Source of the DNA: Selenomonas timonae
Lineage (GTDB): Bacteria > Bacillota > Negativicutes > Selenomonadales > Selenomonadaceae
Reading direction: 5' to 3'
Length of the DNA: 64,000 nt
Assembly: GCF_014250475.1 (NCBI RefSeq)
Contig: NZ_CP060204.1
Span: 1,501,001-1,565,000 of the forward strand
The translations under genes and the position numbers were made by a program. Positions 16,062-24,696 of the stretch are shown here, in pieces. The notes under the pieces were generated by a model. The model was not told the origin of the DNA and ran no database searches. It saw nothing but the letters and a program-made list of their open reading frames with translations. Positions within the stretch are counted from its first letter, which is position 1; each line of letters opens with the position of its first letter.

Positions 16062-17981
16062 ATGATAAAGCTGACACTGCCGGATGGCTCCATACGTGAG
16101 GCAGAGGCAGGGACAACGCTGCTGGACGTTGTCAAGGGAATGAGCAACTCACTTGCAAAGAAGGCGCTTGCGGCAAGCCTCGACGGCAAGACCGTCGACC
16201 TGACGACACCTGTGACGCATGATGCTGCGTTTCAGGTGTTGACCTTTGAGGATGCGGGAGGGCGTCATGCGCTGCGTCATACGGCTTCGCATATCATGGC
16301 ACAGGCGGTGAAGCGTCTCTATCCCGAAAGCAATGTGCAGCTTGCCATCGGTCCTGCCATCGAGAACGGCTTCTACTATGACTTCGATCTGGATCGCCAG
16401 CTGACGGATGCCGACCTGCGCGACATCGAAAAGGAAATGAAGAAGATCGTCAAGGAGAATCTGAAGCTCGAGCGCCGCGAGATTCCGCGCAATGAGGCGA
16501 TCGAATATTTCCGCGCAAAGGGCGAGAACTACAAGGTCGAGCTGATCGAGGATCTGCCGGAGGACGAGACGATCACCACCTATACGCAGGGCGAGTTCAC
16601 GGATCTCTGCGCGGGGCCGCACGTCATGTCCACGGGCAAGGTCAAGGCGTTCAAGCTGCAGAGCATCGCCGGGGCATACTGGCGCGGCAGTGAGAAGAAC
16701 AAGATGCTGCAGCGCATCTATGGAACTGCGTTCGACAAGCAGGAGGATCTGGACGCCTACCTCAACATGCTTGAGGAGGCAGCGAAGCGCGACCACCGCA
16801 AGCTCGGCAGGGAACTCGATCTTTTCAGCCTGCACGAGGAGGGACCGGGCTTCCCGTTCTTCCATCCGAACGGCATGCTCCTGCGCAACGCGATTCTCGA
16901 GTATTGGCGCGAGGTGCACCGCCGCTACGGTTATCAGGAGATCAGCACTCCTGTCATCCTGAGCCGCAAGCTATGGGAGACGTCGGGGCACTGGTTCCAC
17001 TACCGTGAGAATATGTATACGACCGAGATCGACGAAGAGGACTATGCAATCAAGCCGATGAACTGCCCCGGCTGCATGCTCGTCTATCGCTCGCAGCTGC
17101 ACAGCTACCGCGATCTGCCGCTGCGCCTCGCCGAACTCGGGCTCGTACACCGTCACGAGCTGTCGGGAGCCCTGCACGGGCTCTTCCGTGTGCGCAACTT
17201 CACGCAGGATGACGCGCATCTCTTCGTTACGCCCGATCAGATCGAGGGCGAGATTCAGCATACGATCGACCTCTTCGACGAGGTCTACCGCACATATGGG
17301 CTCTCGTACAAGGCGGAGCTGTCGACGCGTCCCGAGGACTCGATGGGCTCGGATGAGATGTGGGAGCTTGCAACAGACGGTCTGCGCAAGGCACTCGAAA
17401 ACCGCGGTCTCGACTTTGTCATCAACGAGGGCGACGGCGCGTTCTACGGGCCGAAGATCGACTTCCACCTGCGTGACTCGATTGGACGCACATGGCAGTG
17501 TGGTACGATCCAGCTGGACATGAGCCTGCCCGAGAAGTTCGACCTGACCTACATCGGTGAGGACGGGGAGAAGCATCGCCCCGTCATGTTGCACCGCGTC
17601 GTCTACGGCTCGATCGAGCGCTTCATCGGCATCCTGATCGAGAACTATGCGGGCGCATTCCCCGTGTGGATGGCGCCCGTACAGGTGCGCATCCTGCCGA
17701 TCACGGAGCGCCATGCGGCGTATGCCGAGCGTCTGCGCAAGGAAATGTTCGACCTCGGCTTCCGCGTTGAGGTGGATGACCGCAACGAGAAGACGGGCTA
17801 CAAGATCCGCGAGAGTCAGGTCAAGAAGACCCCGTACACGCTCGTCATCGGCGACCAGGAGCAGGAGAATCATACGGTTGCCCTGCGCAAGTATGGCGAG
17901 AAGGACAGCACAGTCATGTCGGTCGAGGACTTCATCACGCTTGTGCAGGAAAAAATTGCGACGCGCGCGCAGGAGTATTGA
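16062..17981 (+). CDS. thrS: Threonine--tRNA ligase
   Basis: 639-residue class II synthetase, full length. The N-terminal TGS domain (1-60) is followed by the editing domain with HTASHIMAQA near residue 73 and the late CAGPHV site. The catalytic core has motif 2 around VHRHELSGALHGLFRVRNFTQDDAH, the zinc ligands including MNCPGCMLV, and motif 3 in RVVYGSIERFIG. The C-terminal anticodon-binding domain ends with KIATRAQEY. The GAAGGGAGAG ribosome site sits 6-14 bases upstream. Its stop codon overlaps the -35 box of the infC promoter. Confidence 0.98.
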   Translation: MIKLTLPDGSIREAEAGTTLLDVVKGMSNSLAKKALAASLDGKTVDLTTPVTHDAAFQVLTFEDAGGRHALRHTASHIMAQAVKRLYPESNVQLAIGPAIENGFYYDFDLDRQLTDADLRDIEKEMKKIVKENLKLERREIPRNEAIEYFRAKGENYKVELIEDLPEDETITTYTQGEFTDLCAGPHVMSTGKVKAFKLQSIAGAYWRGSEKNKMLQRIYGTAFDKQEDLDAYLNMLEEAAKRDHRKLGRELDLFSLHEEGPGFPFFHPNGMLLRNAILEYWREVHRRYGYQEISTPVILSRKLWETSGHWFHYRENMYTTEIDEEDYAIKPMNCPGCMLVYRSQLHSYRDLPLRLAELGLVHRHELSGALHGLFRVRNFTQDDAHLFVTPDQIEGEIQHTIDLFDEVYRTYGLSYKAELSTRPEDSMGSDEMWELATDGLRKALENRGLDFVINEGDGAFYGPKIDFHLRDSIGRTWQCGTIQLDMSLPEKFDLTYIGEDGEKHRPVMLHRVVYGSIERFIGILIENYAGAFPVWMAPVQVRILPITERHAAYAERLRKEMFDLGFRVEVDDRNEKTGYKIRESQVKKTPYTLVIGDQEQENHTVALRKYGEKDSTVMSVEDFITLVQEKIATRAQEY

Positions 17982-18007
17982 CAAGACACCTGCATTTGTG
18001 GTAGTAT
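17978..18007 (+). promoter_or_regulatory. Promoter of infC-rpmI-rplT, overlapping the thrS stop
   Basis: TTGACA (17978-17983), whose TGA is the thrS stop codon, an 18-base spacer and TAGTAT (18002-18007). Confidence 0.7.
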
Positions 18008-18012
18008 GACTT

Positions 18013-18121
18013 TCGTTACAAGCAGAAGCCACCGCTTCTCACCTGCGGACAGAATTGTGCGTCGGGTCGAATGAAAGATATTTCATGAGAGTTTTAGGGT
18101 GGCTTCGTGCCGCCCTTTTCT
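18013..18121 (+). ncRNA. Leader RNA of the infC operon (ribosomal-protein autoregulatory type)
   Basis: A leader of about 150 bases precedes infC. It contains the CAGAAGCCACCGCTTCTCACC block typical of infC/L20 leaders in Firmicutes and ends in a terminator hairpin, GGGTGGC-TTCGT-GCCGCCC followed by TTTT (18097-18119). In Bacillus, L20 binding promotes premature termination; the same logic is inferred here. Confidence 0.65.
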
Positions 18122-18170
18122 ATTGCCGGATGGCGTTCTGCGTGCATCCGAACCAGGAGGTGTTCTTGCC

Positions 18171-18749
18171 ATAAGCAGGGAATCTTTGCGAATCAATGAG
18201 GAAATCCATATCCGTGAGGTGCGTGTCACCAGCGCGGAGGGAGAACAGCTTGGCATCATGCTGACGCGTGACGCCCTTCGCATGGCGGAGGAGCAGCATC
18301 TCGACCTGGTCGAGGTTGCGCCGAAGGCAAAGCCGCCCGTCTGCCGCATCATGGACTTTGGTAAGTTCCGCTATGAGCAGCAGAAACGCGAGAAAGAAGC
18401 GAAGAAGAAGCAGAAGACCATCAGCATCAAAGAGGTCAAGCTTCGTCCGAACATCGACGAGCACGACTTCAACGTCAAGCTGAAGAATGCGCTCCGCTTC
18501 GTCGAAGAGGGCAACAAGGTCAAGGTTACGATTATGTTCCGCGGCAGAGAGCTTTCTCATCCGGAACTCGGACGTGCGGTTCTCGACCGCGTTGCCGAGC
18601 GGATGACCGAGCTTGTGACCATTGAGCGCGGTGCGAAGCTGGAGGGGAAGAATATGACGATGATCCTGTCCCCGAAGGTGCAGAAGCCCGCGAAGGCGGC
18701 CAAACCCGCGAAGGAAGATAAAGGAGGAAATGGCGATGCCGAAGATTAA
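18171..18749 (+). CDS. infC: Translation initiation factor IF-3
   Basis: 192 residues. IF-3 binds the 30S subunit, checks the start codon and prevents premature 50S joining. The N-domain starts [19 protein letters not shown], the linker is [12 protein letters not shown]-rich, and the C-domain has [18 protein letters not shown]. The tail is longer than usual (Lys/Ala/Pro-rich, ending GNGDAED). No ATG, GTG or TTG in frame lies at the right place; the best start is ATA at 18171, ten bases after AGGAGG (18155-18160). Rare starts such as AUU or AUA are the norm for infC, because IF-3 then represses its own translation. Confidence 0.93.
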   Translation: MSRESLRINEEIHIREVRVTSAEGEQLGIMLTRDALRMAEEQHLDLVEVAPKAKPPVCRIMDFGKFRYEQQKREKEAKKKQKTISIKEVKLRPNIDEHDFNVKLKNALRFVEEGNKVKVTIMFRGRELSHPELGRAVLDRVAERMTELVTIERGAKLEGKNMTMILSPKVQKPAKAAKPAKEDKGGNGDAED

Positions 18750-18933
18750 AACGCGCCGCGCAGCAGCAAAGCGCTTCAGCGTGACAGGGAGCGGAGAGTT
18801 CCGCCGCAACAAGGCGTACAAGAGACATATTCTGGAGAAGAAGACGCCGAAGCGCAAGCGCAACCTGCGCAAGGCTGCTCTCGCTGATACGTCGGACTAC
18901 AAGCGCATCCGCAAGATGCTCCCCTACGCATAA
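18736..18933 (+). CDS. rpmI: Ribosomal protein bL35
   Basis: 65 residues, starting [14 protein letters not shown] and ending [10 protein letters not shown], the complete family length. It is a basic 50S subunit protein. ATG 18736 is preferred over ATG 18730 because of the conserved MPK start and the eight-base distance to AAGGAGG (18721-18727). It overlaps the end of infC by fourteen bases, so the genes are translationally coupled. Confidence 0.97.
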   Translation: MPKIKTRRAAAKRFSVTGSGEFRRNKAYKRHILEKKTPKRKRNLRKAALADTSDYKRIRKMLPYA

Positions 18934-18984
18934 TTGGGGCAACGAACAAAATCCCCATGTGGGTAGGAACTAGGAGGAAATGCA

Positions 18985-19338
18985 ATGCCAAGAGTTAAAA
19001 GCGGTGTCACAGCACATCGTCGTCATAAGAAGATCCTGAAGCTCGCAAAGGGCTATCGCGGCTCGCGCAGCAAGCAGTTCAAGAAGGCAAATGAGACCGT
19101 CATGAAGGCGCTCTACTATGCGCGCCGTGACCGTCGTGCGAAGAAGGGGACGTTCCGCCGTCTCTGGATCGCCCGTATCAACGCGGCTGCCCGCGCCAAC
19201 GGTATTTCGTACAGCCGCCTGATGGCAGGTCTGACGAATGCCGGCGTCGAGGTCAACCGTAAGATGCTTGCCGACCTCGCCATTGCCGATGCGGCTGCCT
19301 TCACGCAGCTCGTCAATGTGGCGAAGGAGAACCAGTAA
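18985..19338 (+). CDS. rplT: Ribosomal protein bL20
   Basis: 117 residues, full length. Starts [29 protein letters not shown] and has the [12 protein letters not shown] region that contacts 23S rRNA. It is an early 50S assembly protein and the likely effector of the operon leader. It has a TAGGAGGAA ribosome site. A strong terminator follows. Confidence 0.98.
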   Translation: MPRVKSGVTAHRRHKKILKLAKGYRGSRSKQFKKANETVMKALYYARRDRRAKKGTFRRLWIARINAAARANGISYSRLMAGLTNAGVEVNRKMLADLAIADAAAFTQLVNVAKENQ

Positions 19339-19347
19339 GAAGAGGAT

Positions 19348-19385
19348 GAGCCTGATGAATGCAACGATTCATCAGGCTCTTTTTT
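19348..19385 (+). terminator. Terminator of the infC-rpmI-rplT operon
   Basis: Perfect 13-base stem GAGCCTGATGAAT/ATTCATCAGGCTC followed by TTTTTT. Confidence 0.93.
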
Positions 19386-19388
19386 GCG

Positions 19389-20216
19389 ATGAAGAACATA
19401 CAGATAATTACAAGTGCGGCAAATCCCATCATACGCCTCACATCAGCCGTCGTGCATACGCAGCGCCGCGCGGCAAAAGAGGGACTCTTTACAGTCGAGG
19501 GGCTGCGTCTCGCCGAGATGGCGGCGGTATCCGACTGGCAGATTCGTCACGCGCTCGTGACAGAGCGTGGACTCACCGGGGAGCGCATGCGAGCACTTGT
19601 GGAGCAGCTGATTAAACGAGGGACGCCCGCCGCGCTTGTCACGGAAAATATCTTTGCAACGCTTGCCGAGACGGATAGTCCGCAGGGTATTCTCCTACTT
19701 GTGGAGCGTCGTAAGACACAGAATTTGGCTGATCTGCCGCAGGGCAGAGATGGGGAAGAGCCGCCGCTCTACATCGCGCTTGACCGTGTGCAGGATCCGG
19801 GCAACGTCGGGACGATCCTGCGAACGGCGGACGCTGTGGGCGTGACAGGTGTTATCCTCCTGCGCGGCTCGGCAGACATATACAGCGGCAAGGTTGTCCG
19901 CGCGACAATGGGATCGCTCTTTCACGTTCCCTTCGTCACGGGAGTGACAGCGGCGGAGCTCGCGGGCTTCGCGCAGAAGGAGGGGCTGCAATTCCTTGTG
20001 ACCTCGTGCGATGCGGGTGCGGAGACACATTTTTCCGCAGATTTTCGGCGCGGCAGCATTATTGTCTTCGGCAATGAGGCGAACGGTGTATCGGAGGAGA
20101 TTCTGATTGCCTCGCAGCATATCTACATTCCAATGCGCGGCGCTGCCGAGTCCCTCAATGTATCTACGGCAGTAACTGCCGTTCTATATGAGGCGCTGCG
20201 TCAGCGACTTACATAA
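19389..20216 (+). CDS. SpoU/TrmH-family RNA 2'-O-ribose methyltransferase
   Basis: 275-residue AdoMet-dependent SPOUT enzyme, probably acting on 23S rRNA. The N-terminal substrate domain starts ITSAANPIIR and has EGLFTVEGLRL. The catalytic knot has motif 1 DRVQDPGNVGTILRTADA, motif 2 IVFGNEANGVSEE and motif 3 IPMRGAAESLNVSTAVTAVLYEA. The target nucleotide cannot be read from sequence. ATG 19389 falls four bases after the rplT terminator's T-run, with no Shine-Dalgarno in front, so translation may depend on readthrough or the start may be leaderless-like. Confidence 0.87.
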   Translation: MKNIQIITSAANPIIRLTSAVVHTQRRAAKEGLFTVEGLRLAEMAAVSDWQIRHALVTERGLTGERMRALVEQLIKRGTPAALVTENIFATLAETDSPQGILLLVERRKTQNLADLPQGRDGEEPPLYIALDRVQDPGNVGTILRTADAVGVTGVILLRGSADIYSGKVVRATMGSLFHVPFVTGVTAAELAGFAQKEGLQFLVTSCDAGAETHFSADFRRGSIIVFGNEANGVSEEILIASQHIYIPMRGAAESLNVSTAVTAVLYEALRQRLT

Positions 20217-20225
20217 CAGCATATG

Positions 20226-20261
20226 AAAGGGGCTTGATCTACGTTCAGACCAAGCCCCTTT
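20226..20261. terminator. Bidirectional terminator between convergent genes
   Basis: Perfect 11-base stem AAAGGGGCTTG/CAAGCCCCTTT around a 14-base loop. It serves the methyltransferase gene (+) and the thioredoxin gene (-). Confidence 0.85.
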
Positions 20262-20270
20262 GTATACATT

Positions 20271-20582
20271 TTAATTTGACAGCAGAGACAGCAGTCGATC
20301 CTTCGAGACGAGCCCGATGCACTCTTCAATCATCTCCCCGTTCTTGAAAAAGAGAAGGGTGGGGAGGGTCATCACGCCATATTTCTCAGCAAGATCCTGC
20401 GCGTCGTCCACATTGAGCTTGCAGATCTTGATCTCCGGATGTTCTGTGCCCAGCTCCTCAAGAATAGGCGTGAGCATGCGACAAGGCGTACACCACGTCG
20501 CCCAAAAGTCGACGATGACAAGCTGATCTGCCTGCAGCACCTCGGCATCAAATGTTTCACTTGTGAGTTCGATAAAGCTCAT
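20271..20582 (-). CDS. trxA: Thioredoxin
   Basis: 103-residue thioredoxin. The active site is WCTPC in VDFWATWCTPCRML (WCGPC in the classical form), followed by the cis-Pro motif MTLPTLLFF and EECIGL. It is a cytosolic disulfide reductant. The frame opens at 20591, but the ATG at 20582 lies nine bases from AAGGAG, whereas the first ATG abuts it, so 20582 is chosen. The G-to-T change in the active site may shift its redox potential. Confidence 0.93.
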   Translation of the reverse strand: MSFIELTSETFDAEVLQADQLVIVDFWATWCTPCRMLTPILEELGTEHPEIKICKLNVDDAQDLAEKYGVMTLPTLLFFKNGEMIEECIGLVSKDRLLSLLSN

Positions 20583-20724
20583 TTCCCGCATCTCCTTCGC
20601 AATAGATTACAGCGTATTTCGTCCATCATAAACAAAATACATTTCTTTTTCAAGGGCTGCTCAGCAAAAAAGTCCGAAAAACTCTCATTCCCGTGCGAAT
20701 CCCATGTGGCGGGCTTTTGTTCGG

Positions 20725-20753
20725 TTGCGCATCAACGAGAAAAGGTATATAAT
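20725..20753 (+). promoter_or_regulatory. Promoter of the GGDEF-EAL gene
   Basis: TTGCGC (20725-20730), 17-base spacer, perfect TATAAT (20748-20753). Confidence 0.6.
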
Positions 20754-20819
20754 GTCGAGAATAGGGCAATTGTGTCGTGGATGAAGATCGGAATGCGTGA
20801 AAAAGAGAGGGAAGGGAAT

Positions 20820-22511
20820 ATGAGCGGAAAGAAGAGAATCGCGCTGAGCCCCGTGCTCAAACAGCATAAGTTCATCTTTGATCTGATGAAGAACACGTCC
20901 TCTGATTATACCTTTATGATGGATCCAAACGCCGGCACTTTTCTTGCGGCGCCGGCATTTGTTCAGGCGTATGACCTCCCCGCAGAGACTCTGGAGAACA
21001 TTGCGGAGGTGCTGAGTCCGCTCGTCTATATGCAGGATCGCAAGCCTCTCGCGGCGCTCTTTTCCTCATTGGACGATCTCTCGGACGGGCGCGAGCGCCA
21101 GCTCGACTTCCGCATGCGGGATGCAAAGGGCGATTATTCGTGGCTGCGGCTCAAGGGAAAGATCGGCACTTCCGTGGATGGAACGCCGAATCTCTTCGTT
21201 GGGACGATCAGCCAGCTCGCACGGCGCAACTCGGCAGACGCCGTTACGGGGCTGCTCAACCGCTACCAGTTCACTGTGGATCTTGGAGCGGCGCTGCGTG
21301 AGGCACGAGAGACAGGAGGGGGCGGCGGCCTCCTCGTCATGGGGATCGACAACTTCCGCACGGTCAACGAGGCATTCAACCACGAGATCGGCGATATCAT
21401 CCTGCGCCAAATCTCGGAGCGTATCCTTCAGAATATCCCGCGCAAGCTCTCCCTCTACCGCCTCGATGGCGATGAGTTCGGGCTCATCTATCCGGGTGCC
21501 GATGCGGATATGCTGACAGAGTTCTTCATCCGCGTACAGCGCGAATTCGCCCATCCGCAGGTCTACGATGGGCGTCAGTACATCGTTACCGTCTCGGCGG
21601 GCATGGTCTTCTACCCGCAGTCGGCGCGCGATCCGCTCGTCCTGCACAAATACGCACAGGCGGCACTCGATGCGGCAAAATCGGGCGGAAAGAACCGCAT
21701 CAATGAGTTCTCGAAGGAAGTATACAACCGCTGGCTGCGTTCGCTGACAATACAGGAGCAGATCCTGCAGGACGTGAAGGCGGGCTGCCGCAATTTCGAG
21801 CTCTACTTCCAGCCGCAGGTGGCGGGTGACGATCAACACATTGTCGGTGCAGAGACCCTGCTCCGCTGGAAGAATAGCAAGGGTCGCATGGTCGCACCGA
21901 TGGAGTTCATTCGCATTCTCGAGGAGACGAAGACGATTGTGCCTGTCGGCCGCTGGATCTTCGAGCAGGCGCTGCGCGTCTGCAAGGAGTGGCGTCAGCG
22001 CATTCCCGATTTCCACATGAGCGTAAACATGAGCTACGAACAGATCAAGGATCTCTCCTTCCTCGAGTTCGTGGAGGACTGCCTGCGCCGTCACGATATG
22101 CCCGCAGATGCCGTCGTCCTCGAGCTCACGGAGAGCAGGATCGTCAGCGATCTGAAGTTCGTCAACGCGCAGTTCGATGCATTCCGCAGACGCGGGATCA
22201 AGGTTGCGATGGACGACTTCGGCACGGGCTATTCTTCGCTTTCCTCGCTCAAGAATCTGAACTGCGACATCGTGAAGATCGACCGTGCCTTCGTCATGCG
22301 CATCCTCGAGAACCACTTCGATCAGAAGCTCGTCGAGTATACGGTGGATCTCTGCCACAGCATCGGCATGACGACCTGCATCGAGGGCGTGGAGACGCAG
22401 GAGGAGTACGACTGCCTCGTAAAGATCTGCAAGACGGACACGATTCAGGGCTACCTCTTCGGGCGCCCCGAGCCGCAGGATGTATTTGAAAAGAAGTTTT
22501 TGGGTATGTAA
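20820..22511 (+). CDS. PAS-GGDEF-EAL protein, likely cyclic-di-GMP phosphodiesterase
   Basis: 563 residues, no membrane segment seen. A PAS-like sensor (about 15-140; [13 protein letters not shown], then [11 protein letters not shown]) is followed by a GGDEF domain (about 150-305) and an EAL domain (about 325-560). The GGDEF signature is RLDGDEF, with Asp for the first Gly, so cyclase activity is doubtful. The EAL domain has the expected catalytic set: [48 protein letters not shown] and IQGYLFG. It therefore probably degrades c-di-GMP, perhaps with GTP sensing by GGDEF. ATG 20820 follows GGGAAGGGA; ATG 20781 is possible. Confidence 0.9.
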   Translation: MSGKKRIALSPVLKQHKFIFDLMKNTSSDYTFMMDPNAGTFLAAPAFVQAYDLPAETLENIAEVLSPLVYMQDRKPLAALFSSLDDLSDGRERQLDFRMRDAKGDYSWLRLKGKIGTSVDGTPNLFVGTISQLARRNSADAVTGLLNRYQFTVDLGAALREARETGGGGGLLVMGIDNFRTVNEAFNHEIGDIILRQISERILQNIPRKLSLYRLDGDEFGLIYPGADADMLTEFFIRVQREFAHPQVYDGRQYIVTVSAGMVFYPQSARDPLVLHKYAQAALDAAKSGGKNRINEFSKEVYNRWLRSLTIQEQILQDVKAGCRNFELYFQPQVAGDDQHIVGAETLLRWKNSKGRMVAPMEFIRILEETKTIVPVGRWIFEQALRVCKEWRQRIPDFHMSVNMSYEQIKDLSFLEFVEDCLRRHDMPADAVVLELTESRIVSDLKFVNAQFDAFRRRGIKVAMDDFGTGYSSLSSLKNLNCDIVKIDRAFVMRILENHFDQKLVEYTVDLCHSIGMTTCIEGVETQEEYDCLVKICKTDTIQGYLFGRPEPQDVFEKKFLGM

Positions 22512-23002
22512 TGGCAAGAGTAAAGACGGAGGAAGGGCTGAGCCTCCTCGGGGAGCAGCGCACGGACTACGGTTACGACTATGCGCCCGAGGCGCTTGAG
22601 ACCTTTCAGAACAAGCATACGGATCACGATTACTGGGTGCGGTTCAACTGCCCCGAGTTCACGACGCTCTGCCCGATCACGGGACAGCCGGACTATGGGA
22701 CGATCTACATCTCCTATATGCCCGCAGAGCGCATGGTCGAGAGCAAATCGCTGAAGCTCTACCTCGTGAGCTTCCGCAACCACGGGGATTTTCACGAGGA
22801 TGTGGTGAACGTCATCATGCGTGACCTCATCCGCCTCATGGAGCCGAAATACATCGAGGTGCAGGGGAAATTCCTGCCACGCGGCGGCATCTCGATCGAC
22901 CCCTACGCGAACTACGGTCTGCCGGGCACGAAGTACGAGGAGCTGGCGTGGGAGCGCCTCTCCATGCACGACCGCGTGCCCGAGCGGGTGGACAACCGCT
23001 GA
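22511..23002 (+). CDS. queF: NADPH-dependent 7-cyano-7-deazaguanine reductase
   Basis: 163-residue short (YkvM-type) QueF, which reduces preQ0 to preQ1 in queuosine synthesis. The nucleophilic cysteine is in [12 protein letters not shown] near residue 55. The family signature is [16 protein letters not shown], with FHEDVVN after it. The start ATG overlaps the stop of the preceding gene (TAATG), which couples it to the signalling gene. Other que genes are not in the window. Confidence 0.96.
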   Translation: MARVKTEEGLSLLGEQRTDYGYDYAPEALETFQNKHTDHDYWVRFNCPEFTTLCPITGQPDYGTIYISYMPAERMVESKSLKLYLVSFRNHGDFHEDVVNVIMRDLIRLMEPKYIEVQGKFLPRGGISIDPYANYGLPGTKYEELAWERLSMHDRVPERVDNR

Positions 23003-23832
23003 TGGCGCGGCAGAAACGAATCGCCCTCATCAACGACATCACGGGATTCGGGCGCTGCTCGGTGACGGTACAGCTGCCGCTGATCTCCGCGATGCGCGTA
23101 CAGGCATGCCCGCTGCCGACGGCGATTCTCTCGGTGCATACGGGCTTTCCGAATCACTACCTCGACGACTATACGGAGCGCATGCACCCCTACATGGAGA
23201 ATTGGGCGGCGAATGAGCTCGACTTCGACGCGATCCTGACGGGCTTCCTTGGCTCGGAGGCGCAGATCGACCTTGTGCTTGACTGCATTCGCATGTTCAA
23301 GGCAGATGATACGCGGGTGATCGTTGATCCTGTGATGGGGGACAATGGGAAGCTCTACTCCTCCTATACGCCCTCGCTCTGTGAGAAGATGCGCCAGCTG
23401 CTCCCCTATGCGGACGTTGTGACGCCGAACCTCACGGAGGCGTGTCAGCTGCTCAGGGCGGACTATCCCTCTGACGGTATTGTGTCGGAGAACGTGCTCG
23501 CAGAGATGGCGGCGGCAATCGCGGCGATGGGGCCACGCTCTGTTGTGATTACGGGGCTACATGCGGGCGACTATGTGCGCACCTATCTCTACGAGAATGG
23601 CGTCGGTCGCTCCTTCGACAATCCGAAGATTGGGCGTGACCGTTCGGGGGCGGGCGATGCCTTTGCGGCAATCGTTGCAGCGGCGCTCGTGCGCGGCATT
23701 CCGCTCGAGGAGGGGGCACGGCGCGCGGCGGAGTTCATCGGACACTGCCTCGACTACGCAGAGCAGCTCGATCTGCCGTGGAACTACGGGCTGCCCTTCG
23801 AGGAGTTTATGGGAGAGCTGACGGCACTATAA
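23002..23832 (+). CDS. Pyridoxal/pyridoxamine kinase family protein
   Basis: 276-residue ribokinase-fold kinase of the PdxK/PdxY group, which phosphorylates B6 vitamers. The N-terminal INDITGFGRCSVTVQLPLISAM, the substrate loop GFPNHYLDDYT, VIVDPVMGDNGKLY and the catalytic GRDRSGAGDAFAA anion hole are present. ATG 23002 overlaps the queF stop (TGATG); the longer frame from 22948 has no ribosome site. Substrate choice within the group is not resolved. Confidence 0.9.
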   Translation: MARQKRIALINDITGFGRCSVTVQLPLISAMRVQACPLPTAILSVHTGFPNHYLDDYTERMHPYMENWAANELDFDAILTGFLGSEAQIDLVLDCIRMFKADDTRVIVDPVMGDNGKLYSSYTPSLCEKMRQLLPYADVVTPNLTEACQLLRADYPSDGIVSENVLAEMAAAIAAMGPRSVVITGLHAGDYVRTYLYENGVGRSFDNPKIGRDRSGAGDAFAAIVAAALVRGIPLEEGARRAAEFIGHCLDYAEQLDLPWNYGLPFEEFMGELTAL

Positions 23833-23837
23833 GCAGG

Positions 23838-23946
23838 GGCGCCCCTATCGGCTCGTTGCGACGGGGGAAGCTAATATGCTGTAATGCAAAGCCTCCCCCG
23901 TACGACATGGGGGAGCGGGACCGCGTGAGCGGTGGTAGGGGCGCTT
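23838..23946. repeat. Palindromic repeat, copy 1 (intergenic)
   Basis: Nested palindrome. The outer arms are GCGCCCCTA (23839-23847) and TAGGGGCGC; the inner hairpin is CTCCCCCGTACGACATGGGGGAG at about 23893-23915. The 3' two thirds (23876-23945) match the minus strand of 40449-40517 almost base for base: TAATGCAA-GCCTCCCCCGT, GGGGGAG and GGTGG-AGGGGCGCT blocks in order. Two copies in 64 kb suggest a genome-wide REP-like family. Confidence 0.75.
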
Positions 23947-23971
23947 TGGGCGTCTGGACAAGACAAACAAA

Positions 23972-24015
23972 AGGCTGCTGCACTGGTCAAAAGACTTCAT
24001 GCAGCAGCCTATTTC
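23972..24015 (+). terminator. Terminator after the pyridoxal kinase gene
   Basis: Perfect stem AGGCTGCTGCA/TGCAGCAGCCT with a 17-base loop, then ATTTCT. The T-run is weak. Confidence 0.65.
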
Positions 24016-24036
24016 TGTGTATGATAGGAGAATCTT

Positions 24037-24696
24037 ATGATTGTATATGCGACACACGCGGGCGGGCGCTACCTCCCCATCGAGGAGAGTCTGCGCGAGC
24101 AGCCGGAGGGAAAGCGCGCCGTCTATGTCAACATCACGAATGACTGCAACTGCGACTGCGTCTTCTGTCTGCGCAGCATGAAGGAGATGGCGCGGGAGTC
24201 CTCCCTCTGGATCGAGCAGGATCCGTCTGTGAAGGAGATCATTGCAGAGCTCGACCGTCTGCCGTGGGAATACGTGCGTGAGGTGGTCTGCTGCGGCTTC
24301 GGCGAGCCGCTCATTCGTCTGGATACGGTACTCGCCGTTCTGCGTCATGTGAAGGAACACCATCCCGAGGTTGCGACGCGCGTCAATACGAATGGTCTCG
24401 GGGAACTTGAGCACGGCTTTGAATTTGCCGAACGCTTTGCGGGGCTGCTCGATACGATCTCCATCAGTCTGAACGCCTCGAATGCAGAGCGCTATCTCTC
24501 ACTCACGCGCTCGAAATTTGGCATCTCCTCCTATGAGGCAATGCTGACCTTTGCCGAGCACTGCAAGCCCTACGTGCCGAACGTCGTACTCACCGTGGTG
24601 GAGAAGGTGGAGAACGAGGAGGAGATTGCGCGCTGTCGTGCGATCTGCGCGGAGCGCGGACTGACCCTGCGTGTGCGTGTGTACGAGGACAGCTGA
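24037..24696 (+). CDS. TatD-linked radical SAM protein
   Basis: 219-residue short radical SAM enzyme. The 4Fe-4S motif is CNCDCVFC (CxxxCxxC) in VNITNDCNCDCVFCLRSM. The WIEQDPSVKEII stretch and the GFGEPLIR and VNTNGL motifs match the small family usually encoded beside, or fused to, tatD. No tatD is present here. The reaction is unknown. It has its own ATAGGAGAATCTT ribosome site and is isolated by terminators. Confidence 0.82.
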   Translation: MIVYATHAGGRYLPIEESLREQPEGKRAVYVNITNDCNCDCVFCLRSMKEMARESSLWIEQDPSVKEIIAELDRLPWEYVREVVCCGFGEPLIRLDTVLAVLRHVKEHHPEVATRVNTNGLGELEHGFEFAERFAGLLDTISISLNASNAERYLSLTRSKFGISSYEAMLTFAEHCKPYVPNVVLTVVEKVENEEEIARCRAICAERGLTLRVRVYEDS

